Shown: positions 7,722 to 16,295 of the stretch, in pieces
Numbering within the stretch: the first letter of the stretch is position 1
How the letters are laid out: the number at the start of each line of letters is the position of its first letter
NCBI GenBank assembly: GCA_019634635.1
Contig: JAHCBB010000009.1
Location: 124,001 to 188,000 of the forward strand
DNA length: 64,000 nucleotides
Source: Verrucomicrobiia bacterium
GTDB lineage: Bacteria > Verrucomicrobiota > Verrucomicrobiia > Limisphaerales > UBA9464
Direction: 5' to 3'
The notes under the pieces: generated by a model
The model's input: only the letters and a program-made list of their open reading frames with translations
Database searches by the model: none
What the model was told of the DNA's origin: nothing
Made by a program: the position numbers and the translations under genes

Positions 7722-9091
7722 GCGACCCGGACCGTGGCCGCCGGGCCGGGTTGTTCCACCCGGATCCGGGGCCATCGCGCATGGATTTGCGCCGCAAACC
7801 ACGCGCGCGCCGGGGCGTCGCCGTGTCCCAGGATCACGGTGTGAGGATTCACCTGGCCGACAAACTCCAGCAGGTCCTCGCGATGCGCATGGGCGGTCAG
7901 ATCGAACTCCTCGAGACGACACCGGCGGGTCAGCTCCCCGCCCGAGGCGCTGAAAAGGAATGGTTCCCCTTCCGGGGCGGCACGCAGACGGCCCGCCGGT
8001 GATGCCGGATCGGCATAGCCTACGAAGAAGATTCCGTTCCGCGCGTCGCCCGCCATCCGCAGCGTGAGATCATGCGCCCCGGTGTTTTCGCTCATCATTC
8101 CGGCGGTCATGACGAAGAGGCGTCCGGATCCGAGCCGTCCCGAGGCCACCTCGCGGGGATTCATGACCGTCAGGTTCAGGGCCTCGGTCAGACGGAGGTT
8201 GCTGTGAGACCGGTGGGTCCGGTGGGCCTGCAGGTCGTAGATTTCGGTGAAGACCCTTCCCAATCCGCCGATGTGGACCGGACGCGGTCGGAGCCGGCCG
8301 GTGCGCATCCAGATGGCGAGTTGGGCGAGCATCTCCTGAGTCCGCCCAAGGGCAAAGGACGGGATCAGCACGTTCCCGCCGGCCCCCAGGACCGCTTCAA
8401 TGGCCGTGACCATTCGATCCAGCTCCCCCTCACGCGTGAGTCCCGGCACCGGCTCCCGGGCGCCCCGCGTGGTCTCGAGGATCAGCACGTCGGCCTGCAC
8501 ATCCTCGAACCGGGCCTTCCGCAGGAGCGTCTGGTCGTGAAAGCACACATCCCCGCTGTAGAAAAGCGTCTCCCGTGCCCCCCGAAGCATCACCCCGGCC
8601 GCGCCCAAAGTATGCCCGGCGTCATGGAACTCCAGCGTCGGCGAAACGCCCTGCCCGTTGGGAAAGGCGACCCAGGCGTGCTCTCGGTTGTAAGGCAGTC
8701 CCTGGAAGCACGCGGCGAGGTCGTCCACCTCCTCATGCGAATACAGCGGGTACTCCCGGATTCCGAGCTCCTCGCGCTGACGTTTCATCACGTTGACCGA
8801 GTTATGGAGCACGCGCTCCACGAGGAAGTAGCTCAGGTCGGTCATGAACACCGGGGCGTGCGGAAAATGCCGCATGGCGACCGGAAGCGAGCCCACGTGG
8901 TCGTGGTGGCAGTGGGACACCACGACCGCATCCACATCGGCATCCCCGGCCGCCTCATACAACGGGAGTCCCTCCCGGCCATCCCGGCGCGGATGGGTGC
9001 CGGCATCCAACAACAACCGGTGGCCGTCCAATTGGACCATCCAGGCGCTGGCGCCGATGTCGGCGTCGGGATTGAGATTCGTGATCTGCAT
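7718..9091 (-). CDS. Metallo-beta-lactamase fold, beta-CASP RNA-processing nuclease
   Basis: This is a predicted Zn-dependent RNA endo/exonuclease related to mRNA 3'-end processing factors. The 457-residue protein begins MQITNLNPDADIGASAWMV. Motif 2 is the HxHxDH signature at residues 60-65 (SHCHHDHVGSLP). Further metal ligands lie in FHDAGHTLGAAGVML and FYSGDV. The inserted beta-CASP domain shows NVLIPSFALGRTQEML and the serine-rich TAGMMSENTGAHD segment. The C-terminal metallo-beta-lactamase half has DLTAHAHREDLLEF and TVILGHGD. Longer upstream frames have no similarity and would overlap the divergent redoxin gene. Bacterial members are often called exonucleases of the metallo-beta-lactamase fold; the natural substrate is not known from the sequence. 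Confidence 0.92.
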   Translation of the reverse strand: MQITNLNPDADIGASAWMVQLDGHRLLLDAGTHPRRDGREGLPLYEAAGDADVDAVVVSHCHHDHVGSLPVAMRHFPHAPVFMTDLSYFLVERVLHNSVNVMKRQREELGIREYPLYSHEEVDDLAACFQGLPYNREHAWVAFPNGQGVSPTLEFHDAGHTLGAAGVMLRGARETLFYSGDVCFHDQTLLRKARFEDVQADVLILETTRGAREPVPGLTREGELDRMVTAIEAVLGAGGNVLIPSFALGRTQEMLAQLAIWMRTGRLRPRPVHIGGLGRVFTEIYDLQAHRTHRSHSNLRLTEALNLTVMNPREVASGRLGSGRLFVMTAGMMSENTGAHDLTLRMAGDARNGIFFVGYADPASPAGRLRAAPEGEPFLFSASGGELTRRCRLEEFDLTAHAHREDLLEFVGQVNPHTVILGHGDAPARAWFAAQIHARWPRIRVEQPGPAATVRVA

Positions 9092-9167
9092 TCCGCAGCG
9101 TGAGGCTGAAGCGGTCCGGCACCAACCGGGAATTGCGTTGGGGGCGCATTCTCCGTTCAATCGGGGG

Positions 9168-9752
9168 ATGGCCTTGACGCCCTCCACGATGCTGCCGCTC
9201 GGGACGCCGGCACCCGCGTTCCGACTGCCCGAGCCCGCCACCGGACGCCAGGTCTCGCTGACCGATTTCAGCGTCGCCCCGGCGATGGTCGTTTCCTTCC
9301 TTTGCAACCATTGCCCGTACGTGTTGCACCTGAGGGCCGCGCTGGCGGAGTTCGGACGCGAATGCGCGCGTCGGGGCGTGGCGTTCGTGGGCATCAACGC
9401 CAATGATGTTGCGCGGTATGCGGAGGATCGTCCCGAGCGAATGGCCGAGTTTACCCGCACCTCCGGCTGGACCTTCCCCTACCTGTTCGATGAGTCGCAG
9501 GAGGTGGCGCGCGCCTACAAGGCGGCCTGCACTCCGGACTTTTTTCTTTTCAACCCTTCCCGCGAGCTCGCGTATCGGGGTCAGTTTGACGACTCGCGGC
9601 CGGGGAATGGGCGTCCGATCACCGGTGCCAATCTGCGCGCGGCGCTTGAGGATGTGCTTGCCGGACGTCCGGTCTCCGGGCCCCAACTGCCCAGCCTGGG
9701 CTGCAACATCAAGTGGAAGCCCGGAGCGGAGCCCGCGTATGCGCAACCCTAG
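9168..9752 (+). CDS. Thioredoxin-fold redoxin (AhpC/TSA type)
   Basis: This is a predicted cytoplasmic thiol-disulfide or peroxide-handling protein. The 194-residue sequence has the N-terminal redoxin strand (LGTPAPAFRLPEP), a CxxC active site at Cys46-Cys49 (FLCNHCPYV), and the cis-Pro region in CTPDFFLF. The CNHCPY variant is typical of a broad redoxin family found beside many metabolic genes rather than of classical thioredoxins. There is no signal peptide, so the export seen in TlpA-type relatives is not supported. The start at 9168 puts the conserved domain at residue 9. The gene is divergent from the nuclease, and the amidohydrolase starts 22 bp downstream on the same strand, so the two are probably co-transcribed. 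Confidence 0.9.
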   Translation: MALTPSTMLPLGTPAPAFRLPEPATGRQVSLTDFSVAPAMVVSFLCNHCPYVLHLRAALAEFGRECARRGVAFVGINANDVARYAEDRPERMAEFTRTSGWTFPYLFDESQEVARAYKAACTPDFFLFNPSRELAYRGQFDDSRPGNGRPITGANLRAALEDVLAGRPVSGPQLPSLGCNIKWKPGAEPAYAQP

Positions 9753-9774
9753 AGATCTTCAAGGTCCCAAGTTG

Positions 9775-11070
9775 ATGAAGGCACTCCTCTACTCCTCGCT
9801 GGCCGGGTTGCTCTTGCTGCCGGCAGGCGCCGCCTCGCTGCAAATCATCAATGCCACCCTGCACACCGCTGCGGGACCTGTGCTTACCAACGCCTGCCTG
9901 CGGGTCCGCGACGGCAAACTGGCCTCCGTCGGTGGCGACCCTGGTCCCGCAGACCGCACGCTGGACCTTCAGGGACTCCACCTCTTCCCGGGTTTGATCG
10001 CCCCGACAACGATCCTGGGACTCCAGGAGATTGACGCGGTCCGGGCCACCCGCGACACCACCGAGGTGGGGGCCTTCACACCGGAGGTCACTTCGTGGGT
10101 TTCGGTGAATCCGGACTCCGAGTTGATCCCGGTGGCCCGTGCAAACGGTTACACCCACGCCCAGCCCATCCCGCTTGGTGGTGTGATCAGTGGACGGTCT
10201 TCGGTCATCGCGCTCGCCGGCTGGACGGTGGAGGATCTGGTGGTGGAGCGGGATGTCGGCCTCCACGTTTTCTGGCCGGAGTTCACACTCAACACGACCC
10301 CCAAGGAGCGTTACGCCAATCCGGATGACTGGAAATCGCCGGAGGACCAGGCGAGGGATCGTGACCGCCGGATCCGGGAGATTGACGGCTTCTTTTCCGA
10401 AGCGGAGGCCTATGCCAGGGCACGGTCCGCCCCCGGGGACGACAGGGCCGCCACCTTGGTGCCGGCATGGGAGGCCATGCTGCCTGTGATCCGCGGGGAA
10501 AAACCCGTCTTCCTGCACGCCGATGAATACCGCCAGACCCGTTCCGCTGTGGAGTGGGCAGCGCGCCGCAAGTATCGGGCGGTGCTGGCCGGTGGCCGCG
10601 ACGCCGCCCGCGTCGCAGCGCTTCTGGCCACCCACCAGATTCCAGTGGCCTACGAGCATCAGTTCACCCTGCCACCACGGGAGGAGGATCCGTACGACAT
10701 CCAGTTCACCACGCCGGCCCTGCTCCACCGGGCGGGGGTCAAAATTGCGTTCAGCGAGGGTACCGGACGCTTCGGCGCCTCCACCGTGCGCAACATCCCG
10801 TATGCCGCTGCGCAGGCGGTGGCTTTTGGTCTGCCGGCCGCCGAGGCCCTCCGCGGCCTGACGCTGTATCCGGCTCAAATCCTGGGCATCGCGGACCGTC
10901 TGGGGTCGCTTGAGCCGGGCAAGGATGCCACATTCTTTGCGGCGGACGGCGACATCCTCGACATCCGCACCCGGGTCAAGCGCCTCTGGATCGGCGGCGA
11001 GGAGGTGCCACTTTCCAGCCGCCACACCCAGCTTTACGACAAGTTCCGCAATCGCCCGCGTACGCCGTGA
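9775..11070 (+). CDS. Exported amidohydrolase-superfamily protein with degenerate metal site
   Basis: The 431-residue protein starts with a signal peptide (MKALLYSSLAGLLLLPAGA). It has the flanking beta-sandwich and barrel typical of imidazolonepropionase-like amidohydrolases (INATLHTAAGPVL, LDLQGLHLFPGLI, LRGLTLYPAQILGI, GSLEPGKDATFF). The position where the family has DxHxH reads LFPGLIAPTTILGL, so both metal-binding histidines are missing. Later positions keep HADEYRQT and YEHQF, and the usual late Asp region reads FSEGTGRFG. The protein may be a periplasmic binding or structural relative, or may use another metal arrangement. It follows the redoxin gene by 22 bp. Family membership is clear; catalytic competence is doubtful. 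Confidence 0.87.
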   Translation: MKALLYSSLAGLLLLPAGAASLQIINATLHTAAGPVLTNACLRVRDGKLASVGGDPGPADRTLDLQGLHLFPGLIAPTTILGLQEIDAVRATRDTTEVGAFTPEVTSWVSVNPDSELIPVARANGYTHAQPIPLGGVISGRSSVIALAGWTVEDLVVERDVGLHVFWPEFTLNTTPKERYANPDDWKSPEDQARDRDRRIREIDGFFSEAEAYARARSAPGDDRAATLVPAWEAMLPVIRGEKPVFLHADEYRQTRSAVEWAARRKYRAVLAGGRDAARVAALLATHQIPVAYEHQFTLPPREEDPYDIQFTTPALLHRAGVKIAFSEGTGRFGASTVRNIPYAAAQAVAFGLPAAEALRGLTLYPAQILGIADRLGSLEPGKDATFFAADGDILDIRTRVKRLWIGGEEVPLSSRHTQLYDKFRNRPRTP

Positions 11071-11085
11071 CGTGCGGACCAGGCT

Positions 11086-12372
11086 TCAGCGGGATGCCGC
11101 ACGATCCTCGGCCAGACACCACAGTGCGGTCTCCGTGCGAAGAAAGATCCGCCCATCCGACAGGGCCAGGGTTGAGTTGGAGGGCTCCCCGACCGGGTTG
11201 ACGGAGATCACTTCAAATTTTGGCGCCGAACGGAGCACCAGGGTGTCGCCCGACTGATTCACGATGTAGAGCCGGTCGCCTGAGAGCACGGGCGACGACC
11301 ACGTCTGGGAGCTTGCACCGCTGGCCGGCAGGCGTTCCTCCCAAACCACCTCACCGGTGGCCAGCTCCATGCACTGCCCGAACCCGTCGGTGAGACTGGA
11401 GTACAGGTGGCCGTCCCGGACCACGGGGGTTCCAATGCAGTGTTTCTTGAGACGGCGCTCGTAATGAAGCCGCCGGTCGGTGACATCCCCTGCGCCACCG
11501 GGCTTGATAAAAATCGCACTCCCAAAGAACCCCCCGAGGATCGCCACGGTTCCATCAGCGTAGATCGGTGACGCATAGACCAACGGGTTCATGCCATCCG
11601 CGCTCCACAGCGGGCGTCCGGTGTCCCGGTCAAAGGCCCGCAGCCGGTTGACCACCGGCAGGATCACCTCCTGGCGCCCTGCGGCGGGGACCACCAACGG
11701 GGTGCTGAAGGTTCCGATCATCCCGTCGCTTTGTCCCGCGAAGCCGTCGAACCGCTCCGGCGGGTGTTCCTCCTTCAGCGGCACCGACCACCGCTTCTCA
11801 CCGGTCCGCTTGTCCAGCGCCCAGAGCGTCGAGAACTCGCCCGGGCCATGATAAACGATCACCAGATCGCCGGAGAGGACCGGAGACGAGCCCTGTCCCC
11901 AAGTGTGCCGCTGGCGCCCCAAGTCGGTCCGCCAAAGTTGGCGGCCCTCCAGATCGTAGGCCACCACGCCTGCCGAGGCGAAACTGGCGACCACCCGCTC
12001 ACCATCCGTCACCGGCGAGGCAGCACAGTGCGGATTGGTCTTGTGGCGCGGATCCGCCTCGTCGTAGTCCACACCCTGCTGCCAGAGCGGGCGTCCGGAG
12101 TCCCGATCGAATGCCATCACCGTGCGACGCCGACCGTCGTCAACGGCCTGGGTGACAAATACGTGATGGCCCCAGACGATGGGGGAGGAATTTCCAGCCT
12201 CCGGCAGCTCTGCCCGCCAGCGAACGTTTTTCTCGCGGCTCCACGCGACCGGGAAGTTCGTCTCCGACGTTGTCCCATCCTGGTTCGGGCCCCGCCATGA
12301 TGGCCAGTTGGCGGCAGGGAGAAGGCCCGGGGTGACGAGGCTGAGAATGGCAATCCACAGGTGGCGTCTCAT
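11086..12372 (-). CDS. Exported PQQ-like beta-propeller protein
   Basis: The 428-residue protein has a signal peptide (RRHLWIAILSLVTPGLLPA) followed at once by NWPSWRGPNQDG, the usual start of PVC-group pyrrolo-quinoline-quinone-repeat propellers. Repeated blades read W..D..TG..LW or W..E (for example FDRDSGRPLWQQ, LDKRTGEKRWSV, FDRDTGRPLWSADG, METATGEVVWEE-like). These form a BamB-like WD-type propeller rather than a proven quinoprotein, because PQQ-binding catalytic residues are not evident. It would be periplasmic or attached to the outer membrane. It lies 69 bp downstream of mutS on the same strand, but a functional link is not implied. Its substrate or partner is unknown. Confidence 0.9.
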   Translation of the reverse strand: MRRHLWIAILSLVTPGLLPAANWPSWRGPNQDGTTSETNFPVAWSREKNVRWRAELPEAGNSSPIVWGHHVFVTQAVDDGRRRTVMAFDRDSGRPLWQQGVDYDEADPRHKTNPHCAASPVTDGERVVASFASAGVVAYDLEGRQLWRTDLGRQRHTWGQGSSPVLSGDLVIVYHGPGEFSTLWALDKRTGEKRWSVPLKEEHPPERFDGFAGQSDGMIGTFSTPLVVPAAGRQEVILPVVNRLRAFDRDTGRPLWSADGMNPLVYASPIYADGTVAILGGFFGSAIFIKPGGAGDVTDRRLHYERRLKKHCIGTPVVRDGHLYSSLTDGFGQCMELATGEVVWEERLPASGASSQTWSSPVLSGDRLYIVNQSGDTLVLRSAPKFEVISVNPVGEPSNSTLALSDGRIFLRTETALWCLAEDRAASR

Positions 12373-12441
12373 GGGAACAGACAACCCGATTTTGCGATCC
12401 GGGTCGAGCCGCGATTCCACCGACCCGCCGGCGGGATGTCC

Positions 12442-15126
12442 TTAAGTCCCACCCAGGAAGAGATCGAGTTGCGACCCGGGCTGCAGCCGGCGAAAGGGCT
12501 CGCGACGCGCCCGCCGGCGGCGTCCGTCCGCCTCGGCAGGATCTGCCGGCGTCCCTCCGGACAGCCCGGCCTGAAGATTGAGTTCGGCCTCTTCCAGCAC
12601 CCGGAGAATCTCCCGGGCCCGGGCAATCACCGGTGGCGGCACCCCGGCGAGGCGCGCGACCTGGATGCCGTGGCTTTTGTCAGTGGCCCCAGGCTGCACC
12701 TTCCGCAGAAACACCAGCTGTTCGCCATATTCCCGCACCGCAACATGGAAATTGCGCACCCGCGCGAGCACCGGCGGTCCCGGCGCCGGAGCCGGAGTCC
12801 CGGACGCCGGATCAACCGGCGTGGAACCGAGTTCGGTCAACTCATGATAGTGGGTGGCGAAGAGGGTCTTGGCTCCGACCTGATGATGAAGATGCTCCAC
12901 GATGCTCCATGCCAGGCTGAGCCCGTCGAAGGTACTCGTGCCACGGCCGATCTCGTCAAGGATCACCAGGCTTCGGCGGGTGGCGTTGTTCAGGATGTTG
13001 GCCGTCTCGCTCATCTCGACCATGAACGTGCTCTGCCCCCGGGCCAGATCATCGCTGGCACCGATGCGGGTGAAGATGCGGTCCAGCAAATCCACCCGTG
13101 CCGCCCCCGCCGGGACACAGGCCCCGGTGTGCGCCAGCAGGGCCAGCAGCGCCACCTGCCGGATGTACGTGCTCTTGCCGGCCATGTTCGGGCCCGTGAT
13201 CAGCGCGATCTGGGACGCCGCGGGATCGAGGTCCGTGTCGTTCGGCACAAACCGTTCGCCCGGGTTGGCGCTGTCGAGGACCGGATGCCTTCCGTCCCGG
13301 ATCCGAAGCAGCCCGGCGTCCCCGACTTCGGGCCGGACCCAGTCCCGGGTCCGGGCCGTCTCGGCAAAGGATGCCAGGACATCAAGTTGCCCGACCGCCA
13401 GCGCCGTCCCCTGGATCCGTCGCAGTTCTCCAAGCACCTCGCTGCGCACCTGCTGGAACAGGTCATGTTCCAACCGCGTCGCCCGCTCGTCCGCACCCAG
13501 GATCCTGGACTCCATCGCCTTCAGCGCTTCGGTGATAAACCGCTCGCCGGTGGAGACGGTCTGCTTGCGCACCCATTCCAGCGGCACCTTCGAGAGGTGA
13601 GCCCGGGTCACCTCCAGATAATAGCCGAACACCGAGTTGAAGCCGACCTTGAGCGACGGGATGCCCGTCCGTGCGCTCTCCTCCTGCTGCAACTGCGCCA
13701 ACCACTCCCGTCCCCCGCGCGCCGCGGCCCGGAGTGCGTCCAGCTCCGGACTATACCCGTCGCGGATCATGCCGCCTTCCCGCACCGTCAAGGGCGGCTC
13801 GTCCTGGATGGCTACCTTCAAAAGGTCCACGAGCGCCGGCAGGTCGGCGAGATCGGCGGCCAGGTGTCCCAGCAGGGCCTGAGCCTCCGCCACGGGTTCC
13901 GGCTGAATCAACTCACGCGCCCGGGGCTTGGCCGCCGCCTGGACCACCAGGTCGCACAGCCCCGGCACCTGTTCGAGGGCGATGCGCAGGGCCACCAGGT
14001 CCCGCGCGTTGCCCGAGCCCAGGCTCAGTCGCGACAGGGTCCGCTCGAGATCACGCACCTCCGCCAGACGCGCGCGAAATCCCGCCAGAGTCTCCGGAGA
14101 TCGCTGCCAGGCCGCCACGGCCTCCTGGCGCGCCTCGATGCCCGCAACGGAAGCCAGGGGCTGTGTGAGCCAATCGCGCAGGCGCCGCGCTCCCATCGGT
14201 GTCGCGGTCCGGTTCACCGCGGCGAACAGCGTCAGATCCCGCCGGGCGTCCGCACGGAGTGGCTCGAGAATCTCCAGGTTTCGCAGGGACACGGCGTCCA
14301 GGACGAGGTGGTCTCCAGTCCCGTAATACGTCAGGCGCGTGAGATGGGTGACGTCCCGACGCAACTGATGCACCAGGTAGTGGAGCACGGCACCAGCGGC
14401 CCCCGTCGCGGCGGCCCGCTGCCGCAGGCCATAGCCGTCGAGCGATGCCACCTTGAAATGATCCCGGAGCGTGAAAACGGCCGTCTCCTGCTGGAAGGTC
14501 CAATCCTCATAAGCCACGCGCTGCGGCCCCGTGCCGCGGCTCGCGCCGGCAGTCCCGGAATCCCCGGTCTCCACGAGTTCCTTCAAGTCCGCCGATTCCG
14601 CCGGATGAAGCAGTTCCGCGGGACGCAATCGCTCGACCTCCGCGAGAAACGCCCGGGGGTCGTCGGTTTCCGTCACCCTGAAATCCCCTGTGGTCAGGTC
14701 CACACAGGCGAGACCAAACGTGCCACCCTGGAAGCACGCCGCGGCCAGGAAGTTGTTGCGGTCCGCGTGGAGGAGTCGCTCGTCGAAGTGGGTTCCCGGG
14801 GACAGGATCGCGGTGACTTCACGCTCCACAAGCCGTCCCGGGCGCGCCTCACCCGCCTGGTCGCACAGCGCCACCTTGCGACCGTGGCGCAGCAGGCGCC
14901 CAATGTATCCGGGAGCCGCATGGTAGGGCAGGCCGCACATCGGGACTCCGTTGCGACGGGTCAGCGCCAGGTTGAGCAACTGTGCGCCGGTGACGGCGTC
15001 CTCAAAAAACAGCTCGTAGAAATCCCCGAGGCGAAAGAGCAGCAGCGCATCATGCGGCAGGCCCGACTTGATGCGCCGGTACTGCGCCATCATCGGAGTC
15101 ACTGGGGATTCGCCGGACGCGGACAT
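12442..15126 (-). CDS. mutS: DNA mismatch repair ATPase MutS
   Basis: MutS recognises base mismatches and small loops and recruits MutL. The 894-residue length matches MutS1 proteins. The N-terminal mismatch-binding domain includes the Phe-x-Glu region (LLFRLGDFYELFFEDA). The C-terminal ATPase has Walker A near residues 645-652 (GPNMAGKST), Walker B (LVILDEIGRGTSTFDG) and the dimer His motif (FATHYHELTELG). The protein ends in SQLDLFLG, resembling a clamp-interaction tail. I chose the ATG at 15126 (MSASGESPVTPMMAQYRRIK) because conserved sequence begins just after it; longer starts add only unstructured residues. The beta clamp gene dnaN is also in the window but is not adjacent. Confidence 0.97.
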   Translation of the reverse strand: MSASGESPVTPMMAQYRRIKSGLPHDALLLFRLGDFYELFFEDAVTGAQLLNLALTRRNGVPMCGLPYHAAPGYIGRLLRHGRKVALCDQAGEARPGRLVEREVTAILSPGTHFDERLLHADRNNFLAAACFQGGTFGLACVDLTTGDFRVTETDDPRAFLAEVERLRPAELLHPAESADLKELVETGDSGTAGASRGTGPQRVAYEDWTFQQETAVFTLRDHFKVASLDGYGLRQRAAATGAAGAVLHYLVHQLRRDVTHLTRLTYYGTGDHLVLDAVSLRNLEILEPLRADARRDLTLFAAVNRTATPMGARRLRDWLTQPLASVAGIEARQEAVAAWQRSPETLAGFRARLAEVRDLERTLSRLSLGSGNARDLVALRIALEQVPGLCDLVVQAAAKPRARELIQPEPVAEAQALLGHLAADLADLPALVDLLKVAIQDEPPLTVREGGMIRDGYSPELDALRAAARGGREWLAQLQQEESARTGIPSLKVGFNSVFGYYLEVTRAHLSKVPLEWVRKQTVSTGERFITEALKAMESRILGADERATRLEHDLFQQVRSEVLGELRRIQGTALAVGQLDVLASFAETARTRDWVRPEVGDAGLLRIRDGRHPVLDSANPGERFVPNDTDLDPAASQIALITGPNMAGKSTYIRQVALLALLAHTGACVPAGAARVDLLDRIFTRIGASDDLARGQSTFMVEMSETANILNNATRRSLVILDEIGRGTSTFDGLSLAWSIVEHLHHQVGAKTLFATHYHELTELGSTPVDPASGTPAPAPGPPVLARVRNFHVAVREYGEQLVFLRKVQPGATDKSHGIQVARLAGVPPPVIARAREILRVLEEAELNLQAGLSGGTPADPAEADGRRRRARREPFRRLQPGSQLDLFLGGT

Positions 15127-15329
15127 TGCGCCTTCGAGCGTAGGGACGCCCCCGTTCGAGGCAAGGCAGCGGGCCCCATCGGGGCAACCCCATTCCTTGA
15201 AAATTGTTTTGCGAAATTGCTGGCGCCCCGACACGGCGCTTCGTTACAACCACCTAACATCTTCCGGAACCAACAGCATGCTTCCCTACTTAAACGCGGT
15301 GTCAGTCGCCGCGATGAAGATGTTTGAAT

Positions 15330-15338
15330 GGAGGTGAG
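15330..15338 (+). promoter_or_regulatory. Strong Shine-Dalgarno of the 25-residue basic peptide gene
   Basis: GGAGGTGAG ends 4 bases before the ATG at 15343 and its GGAGG core is 8 bases away, an almost ideal ribosome-binding site. Few genes in this window have one this good, so it strongly supports translation of the tiny frame that follows. Confidence 0.7.
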
Positions 15339-15342
15339 AGGA

Positions 15343-15420
15343 ATGCCCCCGAAAAAGAAAGCAGCCCCGAAAAAGGCGGCGAAGCCCGCCGCCAAGAAGA
15401 AACCGGCCAAGAAGAAATAG
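15343..15420 (+). CDS. 25-residue Lys/Ala/Pro-rich basic peptide
   Basis: This tiny gene encodes MPPKKKAAPKKAAKPAAKKK followed by PAKKK. The composition (Lys, Ala, Pro only after Met) is that of histone H1/AlgP-like C-terminal tails, which bind DNA or RNA by charge. The frame is supported by a near-perfect Shine-Dalgarno sequence just upstream and by a clean TAG stop. It stands alone between divergent mutS and the exonuclease gene, which begins 141 bp downstream. It could be a nucleoid-associated mini-protein, or the surviving tail of a longer histone-like gene; no upstream remainder is visible. The function is inferred from composition only. Confidence 0.6.
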   Translation: MPPKKKAAPKKAAKPAAKKKPAKKK

Positions 15421-15561
15421 GCCGCCCGAGGGTTAGACCCGCCGGGACGGGCGCCGTGCGTTGCGCCGTTGCGCAACCCGGGCTGCCCCGTCCCGGTTGC
15501 TCCCCCGCCCCCGCCGGCCGGCTGAATCGCCGGCGGGATTGACTCCGCTCCCCGAACTCCC

Positions 15562-16281
15562 ATGGCCCACCTGGTGTTCGACATCGAAACCTCCGCCCTC
15601 GGCCTGGAGCATTTCGACGAAACCCAGCAGGAATACCTGTTCCGCGAGGCTTCGCGCCTGGAGGACCCGGCGGAGCAGGCCCGACGTCGTGCCGAGATCA
15701 CCCAGCAGTTCAATCTCTGGCCCCTCACCGCCCAGGTCGTCTGCATTGCCATGGTCAACGCCGACACCGGCAGGGGTCAGGTGCTGTACCAGTCCGACGA
15801 TTTCGAGGAAGAACTCGACTCCCCCGGTGGCGTCGAATTCGCGCCCCAGGCGGACGAATCTGAACTCCTGACCGCCTTTTGGGATGTCGCCCGCCGTTAC
15901 GACCAGGTGGTGACCTTTAACGGGCGGGGCTTCGACGTCCCGTTCCTTTATCTTCGCTCGGCGCTGCTCAATGTGCCGATCACGCGGAAGGACTGGCTTG
16001 GCTACCGGTATCAGATCGAGCCGCACTGCGACCTGGCCGAGCAATTCACATTCTACAACGTGAGCGGACGGGACGGCGCGGCCCGCAGGTTCAACCTCGA
16101 CTTCTACTGCAAGTCCTTTGGCATTCCCTCCCCGAAGGCCGATGGCGTCACCGGCATGGATGTCAACGACCTCCTGGCCGCCGGACGCCACCGTGAGATC
16201 GCCGAGTACTGCCTCCGCGACGTGGTTGCCACCGTGGCCCTGTTCCGAATCTGGCGGGAACGATTGATGGGCATCAAGTAA
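15562..16281 (+). CDS. DEDDy 3'-5' exonuclease (RNase H-like)
   Basis: This is a predicted metal-dependent 3'-5' exonuclease with the fold of DNA polymerase proofreading domains. The 239-residue protein carries Exo I with Asp7 and Glu9 (VFDIETS), Exo II with Asp125 in FNGRGFDVPFLYLRS, and Exo III of the DEDDy type with Tyr216-x3-Asp220 (EYCLRDVVAT). All four acidic residues and the Tyr are present, so activity is likely. The layout matches the stand-alone PolB-like exonuclease family (predicted 3'-5' exonuclease related to the PolB exonuclease domain). It follows the basic peptide gene on the same strand and converges on mqnA with 14 bp between stops. A role in repair or nucleic-acid turnover is inferred. 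Confidence 0.88.
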   Translation: MAHLVFDIETSALGLEHFDETQQEYLFREASRLEDPAEQARRRAEITQQFNLWPLTAQVVCIAMVNADTGRGQVLYQSDDFEEELDSPGGVEFAPQADESELLTAFWDVARRYDQVVTFNGRGFDVPFLYLRSALLNVPITRKDWLGYRYQIEPHCDLAEQFTFYNVSGRDGAARRFNLDFYCKSFGIPSPKADGVTGMDVNDLLAAGRHREIAEYCLRDVVATVALFRIWRERLMGIK

Positions 16282-16295
16282 GGCCTGTCCCCACC

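Noticed and set aside
12361..15327. Very long open frame on the plus strand opposite mutS
   Set aside because: It is a mirror of the high-G+C codon pattern of mutS; its translation is low-complexity (Arg/His/Gln/Pro) and matches no fold, while the opposite strand is an unmistakable MutS.
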